DNA of 64,000 nucleotides. Source: Vicugna pacos (Eukaryota > Chordata > Mammalia > Artiodactyla > Camelidae). The translations under genes were made by a program, and so were the position numbers. The stretch is from the NCBI RefSeq assembly GCF_048564905.1, contig NC_132995.1:4910501-4974500 (forward strand). Direction: 5' to 3'. The notes under the pieces are model-generated. The model was given only the letters and a program-made list of their open reading frames with translations, searched no databases and was not told where the DNA came from. Below, one piece after another: positions 50,501 through 61,194 of the stretch (position 1 is the stretch's first letter; each line of letters starts with the position of its first letter).

Positions 50501-53500
50501 TATATATCATTGAAACATTATACTGTACATCAGAAATAGACACAACATTGTATACCGACTATACTTCAATTGAAAAAAAAAAGTTAGTTCCTATAAAAGG
50601 CCTAAAGCAATGCCTGGCTATCATGTTTCAGTCTATTATTATCTCAACACTAAGAAACCTTTAATTGTGAGATGAATTATTATTTTCCTGTACCACTAAG
50701 GAGGAGGGAGGGAAACACCTGTCGATTAAATTGTGATATTCCACTGAGTGTAATCCACATGGATTTAAGAGCTGTTAAAAAATGTGGAAATAAATAGTAT
50801 TAGAATCAATATAAGCAGGCATTCAAGCCTAGATAACTGTTTGCCATATATATATATTTATTTATTTTAAAATTAATTTTTTTTGAGGGGGAGGTAATTA
50901 GGTTTATTCATCTATTTGTGTAATGGAGGTACTGGAACCCAGGACCTCGTGCATGCTAGGCATGCACTCTACCACTGAGCTATACCCTCCCCCTCCACAT
51001 ATATTTTTATTAATGAAAATAACTTTGCAGTACCTAGTGGATTTTCTTTACAAAAAGAGAATGTTATCAATGTCTTGAGAACAAAATCCAGGAGGGCTTC
51101 CCTTCCCGAAGGGCATTTCAGCACTCCTTCCTCTTCCTGTCTCCTCTCGCAGCAGGACGTCCCCAAGCCCAGCCCGGCGGCCCGCCACTGCTCCGGCCTG
51201 GCCCGGCGGGTGCTGACCATCGCCTTCGCGCTGCTCATCCTGGGCCTCATAACCTGGGCCTACGCTGCCGGCGTGCCGCTGGCCTCCGATCGCTACGGCC
51301 TCCTGGCCTTCGGCCTCTACGGGGCCTTCCTCTCGGCGCACCTGGTGGCGCAGAGTCTCTTCGCGTACCTGGAGCACCGGCGGGTGGCGGCGGCGGCGCG
51401 GCGGGCGGCGGCGCGGGGCCCCCCGGACGCGGCCACGGCGCGCAGCGTGGCGCTGACCATCTCCGCGTACCAGGAGGACCCGGCGTACCTGCGCCAGTGC
51501 CTGGTGTCCGCCCGCGCCCTGCTGTACCCGCGCGCGCGGCTGCGCGTCCTCATGGTGGTGGACGGCAACCGCGCCGAGGACCTCTACATGGTCGACATGT
51601 TCCGCGAGGTCTTCGCCGACGAGGACCCCGCCACCTACGTGTGGGACGGCAACTACCACCAGCCCTGGGAACCCGCGGCGGCGGGCGCGGCGGGCGAGGG
51701 CGCCTACCGGGAGGTGGAGGCCGAGGATCCCGGGCGGCTGGCGGTGGAGGCGCTGGTGAGGACGCGCAGATGCGTGTGTGTGGCGCAGCGCTGGGGCGGC
51801 AAGCGCGAGGTCATGTACACCGCCTTCAAGGCCCTGGGCGACTCGGTGGACTACGTGCAGGTGCGTGGAAGGCGCCCCCACCCCCATCCGTCACCCTGGC
51901 ACCCCGAATCCCACCTCCCTGGGGTCCTTCATTCAATCTAAAGTTGGAATGACACCCTCCCTTTATTCATTCATCCATTCAGTGGAGAGATTTCTTCCTT
52001 CTTTCCTTCCTTTCTTCATTCATTCATCCGTTTGATGCAGAGACTCTTTCCTGAACTCACGCATTCATTCATCCCTCCAGCTTTTCAATATAAAGTTTCA
52101 TTCATCCATTCAGTATAGAATTTCCCCCTTCCTTCCCTTTCTTCTTTCAGTGTAGTCTTTTCTTTACTCATTCATTCATCTATTCATCCAATATAGAGAT
52201 CATCCATTTATTTATTCATTTATTCAATGTAGATTCAATGAGATCCTTTCCTCATCCAGTGTAGAAATTCTTTCCTTCACTCATTCATTTATGCATTCAT
52301 TTATCCATCCAATATGGTGATCATTCATTCATTTATTCATTCACGTATTCATTAAATGTAGAGACTGGGTCCTTCTTTTCCTTCGTTTCTTCCTTCACCC
52401 TGTCAGAGTCTCTTGTTCATTTATTTGTCCATTTACCTATCTATTCATTATAGAGATTCATTTGTTCATTTAGTCATTTGTTCATCCACTCAATGTAGAG
52501 ATTCATTCATTAATGCATTGCATTAGTTTCCTATTGCTGCATAACAAATTGCCACACATTTGGCAGCTTGAAACAAAACATGTTTATTATCTCATAGTTT
52601 CCGTGGTCCAGAAGTCTGGGCAAAGCTTAACTGGATTCTCTGTTCAGGGTGTCATTAGGCTGTAGTCATGATGTCAGCTGTAGCTGGGTCTTATCTAAGG
52701 CTCAGGGGCCTCTTCCAAGCTCATGTGTTTGTTGGCAGACTTTGTTTTTTTGCAGTCATAGAATTCATGGTAGCTTGCCTCTTATAGACCAGCAAGAGAA
52801 AGTCTCTGATTTCTAGACCTTCTTTTAAAGGGCTCACCTGATTAGATCAGGCCCACCCAGGATAACCTCCCTTTGATTAACTTAAAGCCAACAGATTAGA
52901 GACCTTAATTATATTGCAAAACTCCTTCACCATTTCCATAGAAGGTAATATAATCATGGGAGTTATATGTCACCACTTTTGCCATATTCTGTTGGTTAGA
53001 AGCAAGTTGCAGATCTTGCCCATCCAACAGAGGAGGGTATTATACAAGAGCATGGGTGTTAGGGGGGAGGGGTGTCATCTTAAAATGTGACTAGACATTA
53101 AAAATGACTAAAAAATTCAAAGTTATGTTCAGACTGGCTGCAGAGTGTCCCAGCTGCTCCCCATCCCTCGGTACCCTCCCTTCAGTTACCAGCCCTGCAC
53201 AAGGATATGGCCTGATCCTGGCCTCTTCTATCTGACAGGTCTGTGACTCAGACACGAGGCTGGACCCCATGGCACTGCTGGAGCTGGTGCGGGTTCTGGA
53301 CGAGGACCCGCGGGTAGGGGCTGTAGGGGGTGATGTGCGGATCCTTAACCCTCTGGACTCCTGGGTCAGCTTCCTGAGCAGCCTGCGGTACTGGGTGGCC
53401 TTCAACGTGGAGCGGGCTTGTCAGAGCTACTTCCACTGTGTGTCCTGCATCAGTGGTCCCCTGGGTGAGCAGGGCTTGGGAGGGCAATGGATGGGGTGGA

Positions 53501-56500
53501 AAGGAAGGGAGAAGGGGACCCAGAATGGGTTGAAGATGGGATTGAGACTGGGGACAGAGATGGGGCTGGGGCAGGACTTGGGAAGAGGGATAAGACTGGA
53601 AGCTGGAGGTGGGGATGGTGTCTGGTGTTGGGGATGGGTTGGAGAAAGGGTATGGATGGGGATTGGGACTGGGGTGGGGGAGGGTTTGGGGAAGGGGATG
53701 ACATGGGTTTGGAGTCAAGGACAGTGTTGGTGCTAGGTTTGGGGGTGGGGATGGATTTTTAGATGAGGATGTGTAGGGGGTGGGGCTGAGAATGGATTGA
53801 GATTGGGGCATTCAAAGTGAGTGTGCGTCAGTGACAGGACTGGACAGTTTGGGATGGGTGTGGGGTTGAGGAAGGATTTGAGGTTGTGAACAGGATTGGG
53901 GCTGGAATTGTCATCGGAGAGAGGGCTGAGAATAGGACTGAGATGGTTAAGGATGGGGTTGGAATTGGAGATGAGCGGGGTTGGAGAGAGGACTGGGGAG
54001 GGTTGAGGTAGGATTGGGGACACTATTGGCAAAAGCAGAGGCTGATGCTCCTGTACATCCCCTCCCCACCCTAGGTCTATATAGGAACAACCTCCTGCAG
54101 CAGTTCCTTGAGGCCTGGTACAACCAGAAGTTCCTAGGCACCCACTGCACCTTTGGGGATGACCGTCATCTCACCAACCGCATGCTCAGCATGGGCTATG
54201 CCACCAAGTAAGCTGAAGGGACTGAGTGGCTGGGTGTGTGCAGAGGCCAATGAGTATCCCAGCAAATCTGTGTGTGTGTGTGTGTGTGTTTGGAATTCTC
54301 CAAACCTGAAGTAAATTATAGGACAGTGGGTTCCATCAAGTGAGACTTTAGAGGAGACAGAAAGAAACCATCAGGAACAGAGAGGGAGCATTAGCACTGA
54401 ATCAGTGAGCTATACCATGTGAGACCTTAAGGAAGAGTGGAAGATATCATAGGGGCGGGGTGATATTTGCATCGACCCATGTGACACAGTGGACTCTACC
54501 AAGTAGGGCAACGTGAGGGTGGGAACTACAGCTAGAAGACACAACATGAGGTGGGGCTTGATGGCTTTACCAGGGAGAGCATGAATTACTCCAAGTGAGA
54601 GGGGAAGAGAAAGAGATAGAGTGGGATCTAACTAGTGAGAGAGTGAGTGAGAAGAATCAAGCAGGAGAGATGGGGAACATCTAAGCTCCAGTAAAGGGCT
54701 TCAGGAGGAAAAGATATAATTCAATGGGACTCAGGGGAGTATGGGCTAGAGCAGGTGAAGTTCAGGGGAAAGTGATTTCTATAAAGTTATACCCAGTGAA
54801 AGCACCAAAGTGAACTTGGGGTCTACCAAGGAAGCCCACGCATTCATTCACTTGACAGGTGTTCTTTAAGTGCCTGCAATGTTTTAGGCTCGGGATGCAG
54901 AAGCAAATAAAAGAGATGTAAATTCAAGCCTACATTGATGGAGGGGCAATAAATTAAGATATGTAAGTAGAACATATAGTATTTAGGTAATGATACCTGC
55001 TATGGAGATAAATAAAGCCAGGGAAGGGGGATAGGCAGTTTCCAGGGAGGGAGTGAAGTGTGAAATTAAGGTGCCTGAGGTAAGAGAGGGATGGAAGCTG
55101 AAAATAGTGCAGGTGGAGCAATAATGGGAGAGAGGATGGAGAATTAATCGGGGGGTCCACGCATGATAGGCTTGTGGGCTGCAGAAAGAACTGTGAACTA
55201 AGATGAGGGAGCCATGGGGGGGGAGGTTTGAGCAGAGGGGTGGCATGTTGCTTTAACAGGATCCTTCCCAGCTGTTTTGAGTACAGACTGCAGGGAGGAA
55301 GAGGGTTAGCAGGGAGGTCACTGAGGATGCCAAGTGACATAGGGGAAGAAGAATAGACAGTGTCAAGTAATGCCCGTGGGGATAGAACAGTTTGACCCTT
55401 CCAAAGACACTGACTGCCAGAGGCCAGCTGATGACGTTCCATACAGGGATTCTAGCTTTGTGTGGACTTGGCTAAGAACCTGGGAGGGATTGATTAGTAA
55501 TGTCTGCCAGGGCCACAGGAAAGGAGCTTAATGGTTCCCTTGAGAAACTCTAACACAGGGGCTACCCTAGGTAGGAAACATGCCTGGCGTGTCCCTCACC
55601 ATGGGGCCTGCTAATAACAGATTCCTAATAGATTAGTGATAGTATTAGTAATAGTGTCAGTCACCACAATGATATTAGTAATGCCAATAGTTGCATTAGT
55701 CATAGTAGTAGCTACCTCAAGTAGCAATTACTATATGCTGGTTCTAAGCACTTGGCATTTAATCCTCATTCAATTATGACCTATTAGGTAGGAACCATTA
55801 TTTACCCCATTTTACATATGAGAATGAGATAGGCTGGGACTTGGGACCCTTTACCCAGTGCTTGCACCTAGGCAAGCATCTCCTCCAGCAACAGAATACA
55901 AAGAAACTGTAAGGAACGAAAAATAAGTGCACGCATGCGCAGCTGGGGCAAATGAGGAACAAGAAGATACAAAAGAGCCAAACCAGGGAGTGGGTAGAGC
56001 TCAGTGGTAGAGCCCATGCTTATCATGCATGAGGTCATGGGTTCAATCCCCAGTACCTCCATTTTAAAAAAAAGCCCCAAACTCAACTGCGACGTCGAGG
56101 GGAGCAAAGACAGGGCACTAAGCATGATCCCTGTGCACAGCTCTACAACGGGGGCGTGCAGCCCACCTAAGCCACCGCTCCCTCACTGCCCTGACCCACT
56201 GAATGGCCCCCACCGTCACCCCATTTAAGGGGCCCGCTGGCTCCCTCCCTGGGGGGTGGGGAAGTGAAGCTGTCACTTGTGTTTGCCCCCACCTGCTGCA
56301 GCAGCAGGAGTCCCAGTAAAGCCTTGCCTGAATTCCTCCTCTGGCCTCTTTCTCTGGATTACACAGCCCAAGGACCCCATTTGTTATGCAGAACCCTGAG
56401 GCCCAGACAGGTTGCGAAAACTCGCCCCAGGGGCCATTCCTGCCTGCGATTCCTGCTGACGGCCGTGTCTCCTCCCACCCGCCCAGGTACACGTCGCGGT

Positions 56501-57162
56501 CCCGCTGCTACTCGGAGACGCCGTCATCCTTCCTGCGCTGGCTGAGCCAGCAGACGCGCTGGTCCAAGTCGTACTTCCGCGAGTGGCTGTACAACGCGCT
56601 GTGGTGGCACCGGCACCATGCGTGGATGACCTACGAGGCGGTGGTCTCGGGCCTCTTCCCCTTCTTCGTGGCGGCCACGGTGCTGCGGCTCTTCTACGCC
56701 GGCCGCCCGTGGGCGCTGCTCTGGGTGCTGCTGTGCGTGCAGGGCGTGGCGCTGGCCAAGGCGGCCTTCGCCGCCTGGCTGCGGGGCTGCGCGCGGATGC
56801 TGCTGCTCTCGCTCTACGCGCCCCTCTACATGGGCGGCCTCCTGCCCGCCAAGTTCCTGGCGCTGGCCACCATGAACCAGAGCGGCTGGGGCACGTCGGG
56901 CCGCCGCCAGCTGGCCGCCAACTACGTCCCGCTGCTGCCGCTGGCCCTCTGGGCGCTGCTGCTGCTCGGGGGCCTGGTCCGCAGCGTGGCGCACGAGGCC
57001 CGCGCCGACTGGAGCGGCCCGTCCCGCGCGGCCGAGGCCCGCCACCTGGCCGCGGGGGCCGGCGCCTACGTGGGCTACTGGGTGGTCATGCTGACCTTCT
57101 ACTGGGTGGGCGTGCGGCGGCTCTGCCGGCGGCGGGCGGGGGGCTACCGCGTCCAAGTGTGA
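47548..57162 (+). CDS. HAS1: Hyaluronan synthase 1, complete (583 aa)
   Basis: Coding exons are 47548-47556, 51153-51860, 53239-53464, 54075-54207 and 56487-57162, all gt/ag with matching phases (584 codons with stop). The product is a plasma-membrane glycosyltransferase that polymerises UDP-GlcA and UDP-GlcNAc into hyaluronan and extrudes the chain. Two N-terminal membrane helices (about residues 23-43 and 52-76) precede the cytosolic GT2 domain: DGNR (140-143), DSD (242-244), GDDRHLTNR (342-350) and QQTRW (380-384, the QxxRW motif). The C-terminal half holds about five more hydrophobic segments and ends in YRVQV. Sequence is near-identical to human HAS1 (578 aa as I recall it). The five-residue excess is explained by an Ala/Arg expansion at about residues 86-90. 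The first exon encodes only M-R-Q, as in human. Confidence 0.98.
47557..48734. other. HAS1 intron 1, first part
   Basis: The GC-rich intron start (gtgtgtgtgcgtctgtcggt) gives way to AT-rich DNA after about 48.3 kb. No exon or RNA gene recognised. Confidence 0.5.
48735..49097 (-). repeat. L1 3' end carrying a nested Vic-1 SINE
   Basis: tttcatataattttc at 48735-48749 and 49083-49097 is a 15-bp target-site duplication around an antisense L1 terminus (cagtcaattgacaatgttgt, ggttattacaagatattgaa). A Vic-1 SINE (- strand, about 48790-48918) sits in what was the L1 A-tail, so it arrived later. Confidence 0.9.
49267..49360 (-). repeat. 62-bp L1 stub with 16-bp target-site duplication
   Basis: Between two perfect copies of tcgacacaaaaatatt (49267-49282, 49345-49360) lie only 62 bases of antisense L1 3' end (ctgaagtacagtcagtttac ... 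ttctggtgtacagca). An extreme 5' truncation. Confidence 0.95.
49895..50010 (+). repeat. MIR SINE
   Basis: gactttaggcaagagaatccacttccctgtgcctc ... tctcatctgtaacagaaggg is the MIR core. Confidence 0.85.
50215..50594 (+). repeat. MIR SINE split by an L1 3' end
   Basis: MIR sequence (gttcagatcttggcttctgt, tgcctcatctgtaaaatggg) runs to 50390. An L1 tail (50391-50580, ctgtacagcacagggaacca to ttcaattgaaaaa) is flanked by aagttagttccta at 50378-50390 and 50581-50593. Confidence 0.92.
50595..50880. other. HAS1 intron 1, unassigned
   Basis: AT-rich, with (TA)n near 50848. Nothing else recognised. Confidence 0.4.
50881..50993 (-). repeat. Vic-1 type SINE, antisense
   Basis: gaggtaattaggtttattca, tactggaacccaggacctcg and ctaccactgagctataccct lie about 160 bp upstream of the exon 2 acceptor. 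Confidence 0.92.
51153..51860 (+). CDS. HAS1: HAS1 coding exon 2
   Basis: The acceptor tctcgcag ends at 51152. Encodes residues 4-239, including both N-terminal helices and DGNR. Very GC-rich, with a GCG/GCGG-rich stretch at 51390-51420 where the five-residue expansion lies. The donor is gtgcgtgg. Confidence 0.97.
51950..52520. repeat. (ATTC)n-derived degenerate satellite in HAS1 intron 2
   Basis: Repeated ttcattcattcatccattc blocks are separated by atgtagagattc-type spacers over about 570 bp. A degenerate compound tetranucleotide repeat. Confidence 0.9.
52527..52870. repeat. Old interspersed repeat
   Basis: ttagtttcctattgctgcat, aacaaattgccacacatttg and ttattatctcatagtttccg resemble the 40265-40440 element. 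Family not assigned. Confidence 0.55.
53239..53464 (+). CDS. HAS1: HAS1 coding exon 3
   Basis: The acceptor tctgacag ends at 53238 and the donor is gtgagc. Encodes [20 protein letters not shown] and onward to CISGPLG, containing the DxD motif that holds metal and UDP-sugar. Confidence 0.97.
53470..54050 (+). repeat. G-rich degenerate minisatellite filling HAS1 intron 3
   Basis: Nearly the whole 610-bp intron is made of irregular ggggat/ttggga/ctggggt units with many GGGG runs on the coding strand. Open frames on both strands here are low-complexity artefacts. Confidence 0.88.
54075..54207 (+). CDS. HAS1: HAS1 coding exon 4
   Basis: The acceptor accctag ends at 54074 and the donor is gtaagc. 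Encodes [19 protein letters not shown] and onward to [18 protein letters not shown], containing the acceptor-binding GDD region. Confidence 0.97.
54208..55689. other. HAS1 intron 4, first part
   Basis: Contains a (GT)n tract at 54270-54289 and, from about 54835, diverged old LINE/SINE-type sequence (cattcacttgacaggtgttc). No exon recognised. Confidence 0.5.
55825..56390 (+). mobile_element. Solo LTR fossil in HAS1 intron 4, with nested Vic-1
   Basis: Begins tgagatagg and ends ttatgca (TG...CA), with gaa on both flanks. The agtaaa signal near 56314 precedes cttgcctgaattcctcc. It shares blocks with 30869-31319. A probable class I ERV LTR with no internal viral part, in the same orientation as HAS1. 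It is interrupted by a Vic-1 SINE at about 55984-56074, so it predates that SINE. It ends 96 bp before HAS1 exon 5. Confidence 0.7.
55984..56074 (+). repeat. Vic-1 type SINE inside the LTR
   Basis: gtagagctcagtggtagagc and ggttcaatccccagtacctcc, followed by ttttaaaaaaaa. Confidence 0.92.
56487..57162 (+). CDS. HAS1: HAS1 coding exon 5
   Basis: The acceptor ccgcccag ends at 56486. Encodes residues 360-583: QQTRW (380-384), then hydrophobic segments including [31 protein letters not shown] and [19 protein letters not shown], and the terminal YRVQV. Stop TGA at 57160-57162. Confidence 0.97.
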
Positions 57163-57515
57163 GGCCGGGCCGGCGGGGTGCCCGCTCGGGGTGGGGGCTC
57201 AAGGAGCGGGGAGAGCCCTGCCTCGGGGGTGTCCCTCCCCACCCGCGGAGCCACGAACGTGCGGGGTGGTCCTCTGTGAAGCGAAGGGGTCGACTCAAGA
57301 CTCTTCAGCCTGGACTCTTGGGGGCGGGGGGGCTGGGACTTCCGGGTCTCTGGGGACGGGTATTTATTGCTCAGGGTACATGTGGATGCTTAAGGGCAGG
57401 GAGAAAGGGGTCCCCATGCTGTCCTGGGACTCCTGATTTCTCTCCGTTCTTATTTAATCTCCATTTGTACTATGTGATTAGGATCATAATAAAGAATTTT
57501 ATTTATTTTCTACAG
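57163..57515 (+). terminator. HAS1: HAS1 3' UTR and poly(A) signal
   Basis: A short 3' UTR with AATAAA at 57488-57493, followed within 20-30 bases by a T-rich and then C-rich stretch (ttttatttattttctac). This is the likely cleavage zone. Confidence 0.85.
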
Positions 57516-58259
57516 AGCCTCCCCCCCGCCTTTTTCTGAGAACAAAGGGGACTGCATGGTCGAGAACTGGGCACTCGGATTAGTCTTGGGTGCCAGCTGT
57601 TTGAAACTAGACAAGATACCCTCCCTCCTTGGAGCTTCGATTCCCTCTTCAGAAAATAGAGAGATGAATCCCTGGGATCAGGGTTGTTGTGAGGGTGGAA
57701 TTTCTCCACTGTTCCTTCAGAAACTTACGGAGCCCCTACTACCTGCCCGAAACTGTTAGGCACAGTGATGGAGTTTTCCTGATCCATCCAGTCATCTAGT
57801 CCCTTATTCCTTAAGAAAGGTAACACATGGTCTCGCCTCAACACCCTCCCTCCCCATCACTTCACCCTGAACCTCCGTCCTGGCTCCCTGAGAAAACAGA
57901 GGTGACAAGAAGAAAATGCAGGGTCCCCATTTCTGCATCTTCTCACTCATCTGCAACTGTGCCCACGCAGGCCACCTTCCCCCATTACAGAGGGCGCACG
58001 ATCTGTGCTCCGAGCCAGTGCCAACCCCTTCCACTTGACACTAGACCTCACACCTCTGGTTTACTCCAAGATCTCCCTCCAGAGGTTCTTCCCACCTGCT
58101 CCTCCAACATCAATTCTTCCCTCCCTACGGTATCTTTTCCATCAGCATCCAAACGTGCTGTTATTCTGATTTTTAAGACACCCTGTCTTGGCCTCAGTTT
58201 CTCCTTGAGCGACAGTCACATTGCTCTTTCTAACAGCAAATCTCCCTGAGAGCTGTCTA
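57516..58259. other. DNA downstream of HAS1
   Basis: No gene recognised on either strand. Some MIR-like sequence near 57600-57710 (cttcgattccctcttcagaa). Confidence 0.4.
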
Positions 58260-59035
58260 TATTTGTCTCTAGTTTCTCTCCTCCAGAGTTCACCCATGGA
58301 AAGCGTCTAATTCAATGGGCTTTAGTAAGTTCATAGATTTGTACAGCCATCACCATGGTCTAATTTTAGTACATTTTCATCATCCCCCCAAAAGGAACCC
58401 CATACTCATTGGCAGGCACTCTCCTCATCCCTCTCCTCCCCCATCCCTACGCCCTAGGCAACCATGGCCTACTTTGTCTCAACAGATTTGTTTATCCTGG
58501 ACATCCCATATAAATGGATTCATGTGACATGTGTTCTTTTCTGACAGATTTTATTTAGCACTTTTTCAAGGTTCAAGCATGTTGCTGTGTGTATCACTGA
58601 TGCCTTTTTATTGCCAAATAATATTCCACTGTAGGGATGTATCACCTTTTGTTTATCCTCTTATCAGCTGATGGACATTTGGGATAGTTTCATTTTTGAC
58701 TACTGTGAATAATGCTATGAACACTCATGTACAGATTTTTGTGTGGACGTAGGTTTAAGTTTCTTAGATGGAATTCTTTAGGAATGGAATTGCTGGGTCG
58801 TACGGTAATTGTATGGTTAACGTATTGAGGAACTGCCAGATGGTTTTCCACAGCGGCTGCACCACTTTGCATTCCCATTGGCAAAATATGAGGGTTCTGA
58901 ATTCTCTCCATCCTACACCTGACATGTTATTTCCTGACTTTCTGACTATAGCCACCCTAGTGGGTGTGAAGTGGTATCTTGTGGTTTTGATTGGTGTTTC
59001 TCTAATGACAGATGATTTTGACTCTCACTGAGTCC
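58260..59035 (-). repeat. Old L1 ORF2, antisense
   Basis: tggattcatgtgacatgtgt, gctgatggacatttgggata, ggaattgctgggtcgtacgg and tgactatagccaccctagtg follow reverse-complement L1 ORF2 order. An older subfamily than the L1 copies with duplications. Confidence 0.88.
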
Positions 59036-59067
59036 TTTTTTTTTTCAGTAGTGAATAAATACTATAT

Positions 59068-59207
59068 ATTTAAAAAATTTTTTTTGAAGTAGAGTCAGTT
59101 TACCATGTTGTGTCAGTTTCTGGTGTACAGCATAACGGTCCAGTCAACCACACACATACATATATTTCTTTTCATATTTTTTCATTATAGGTTACTACAA
59201 GATACTG
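59068..59207 (-). repeat. L1 3' end, antisense
   Basis: ttgaagtagagtcagtttac, ttctggtgtacagcataacg and cattataggttactacaaga. Confidence 0.88.
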
Positions 59208-60015
59208 CTCCATGAAAATTGCTCATCAGTTTCATCAATGATATCCATGTGGATAAAACTGAGGGCCAATTCTCAGGCTTCCTGTTTCCTAGTCATTAGC
59301 CTCTGAGATAGTTTTTTTTATCTTTATGAAAAATATTTATTCAATCTTCAAATTAAAATTATAGAAATTCATTTTAGCTTATTGTTTTAGACAATAAAAG
59401 ATATAAGCCTGTATATATTTTTCAGGTGGAATAAAGTCATATTTTTCCTCCTCCCAACGACTAATAAGGATGGTAGTAACATCCTTTCATCTTCAAATCC
59501 ATGTGAGTTTCAGGAACATTTCAAAAAATTGTTTTGACAGTGTCTCAACAAAAAGCCTCTCCGTTTATGTTTCAAAAGTTTCAAATAATGTCAGTAAGCT
59601 GGTTAGTCCAAAAAAAAAAAAAGATATCCACTGTATTTTTAAAGGCCTTTTGGATTGAGTTTAGTAGTAAGCAGGCTGCTGGTGTATTTTGGGAGAGATC
59701 AAACGGCTCTGGGGAAGGGGAAAGGAGCTCGCTGCCCATTCCTACGTGCATGCAACAAGCAGCAGAACAGCAAAGTGACTCCAGTTAGCTGGGACTCAGC
59801 TGTGCCTTCTGTTAAAGGACATAACACAAATGGAGAAGAGAAAATGCATCACACATCTAACACACACGGTTGCTGGCATAACAACAGCACAGATCAAAAC
59901 TTCAAAGCTCTTTACGGAAGAAAACATGAAGTACAGGCAGCAACCAAAAACCAGATTAAAAAAAAATTAACACTAATCTCCTTTGCTTCATGAAATAGGC
60001 TTTATGATCCAGCCT
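59208..60015. other. Intergenic, nothing recognised
   Basis: AT-rich DNA. Short open frames at 59470-59993 have no family resemblance. Confidence 0.35.
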
Positions 60016-61028
60016 CTGAGACAGTTGATCACTCTCTCCTTGAAATGCTTTCTTCACATGGCTTCCGGAATGCCACAGCTGCCCTGCCATCCCTGTTTTC
60101 CTTGTGGGTTCCTCTTCATGTTGCTGACTTATTAAAAAGAAACCTCTCACCCACCTCTTTCATCCACCTACACTTATTTCTTTTGTACATGAATGCCTCA
60201 TCCATGCTCCATGTCTGGGGACGGGACTCTGAAACTTCCATCTTCAGAGGAGATCTCGTCCCTAAATTGTGTACCCAACTGCCTCCAAAATGTTTCCAGT
60301 TGGATACCTAATACTAGACCCAGCTCCCAATCTATCCTCCTCAATCCCCATGCAATCTGCTCCTCCAACAGTCTCCCTTATCTCAAGAAACAGAACTCCA
60401 TCCTTCCAGCTGCTCAGGCCCCCAAATGCTACAGCTGCACTGTTCACAACAGTGGCCATCACCATGTGGGACTAAATTAAGTTCTTTTTTCAGTTCTTTC
60501 ATTCTTTGACTCAGTCAATCTGTCACAAAAACATTTAAATTCCTACTGAATTCCACACATTTCGCCAGGTTCGAAAATACAAAAACAAGAGGCAGAGCCT
60601 GCCTTCCAGGAGCTCTCAGTCAAATAAACAAAGAGGGTGTGACCCAGAATTAAAGATCCATGGACACAGCCTCCAATGACTTTTACTGTCACAGAAGGAT
60701 GATTTAGATTTATGTCATCAAGTTATAAAAGATTATAAATTCACTTTCTCAATTGCACTGGCCATAATTCACGTGCTTTGTGGCCACATGGGGTTGGTGG
60801 CTGCCATTCTGGACAGGGCAGATCTAGAACAGTCCCCTATGTCAGAGGGTTCTCCTGGACGTTGCTGCTGTCCAGACAAAGGATCCTTGACCCTTCTCTT
60901 TCACACCCAACATGCTGATGCATCAGCAAATCCCAATGGCTCTACCTTCAAGACAGATCTAGAACAACTGCTCCTCACCTTCCCTGTCACCACTCTGTCC
61001 CCGAGCCACAACTCTTCCCTCAATTATT

Positions 61029-61194
61029 AAGTTGCTATCTCAGGGGGAGGGTATAGCTCAGTGGTAGAGTGTGTGCCTAGCATGCATGAGGTCGTGGGTT
61101 CAATCCCTGTACCTCCACCAAAAGTAATAATAAATAAATAAATAAACCTTATTACCTACCGCCCCCCAAATTAAATGTAAAAAGTTGCTATCTC
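61029..61194 (+). repeat. Vic-1 type SINE with 13-bp target-site duplication
   Basis: The SINE at 61042-61181 is flanked by aagttgctatctc at 61029-61041 and 61182-61194. Inserted into L2. Confidence 0.95.

Larger units (their letters stand above)
55690..56440. repeat. MIR SINE split by an LTR insertion
   Basis: The left half (ctaagcacttggcatttaat, ttatttaccccattttacat) ends at about 55824. The right half resumes at about 56391 (ccctgaggcccagacaggtt). The LTR fossil at 55825-56390 lies exactly between them. Confidence 0.8.

Noticed and set aside
51048-51887. 279-codon antisense frame opposite HAS1 exon 2
   Set aside because: Shadow of a very GC-rich exon. Composition (His/Arg/Ala/Gly) reflects the opposite strand, and no independent homology is visible.
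53487-54032. Open frames on both strands in HAS1 intron 3
   Set aside because: Products are Gly/Trp/Met or Pro/Ser/Asn strings from the G-rich minisatellite.
56524-57539. Long frames on both strands overlapping HAS1 exon 5
   Set aside because: The + frame at 56386-57162 matches HAS1 motif by motif. The others are GC-driven shadows.
61042-61115. tRNA-like sequences with A and B boxes (thirteen sites)
   Set aside because: All have the Vic-1 tail, and several have target-site duplications. The cloverleaf is not preserved, so they are SINEs and not tRNA genes.
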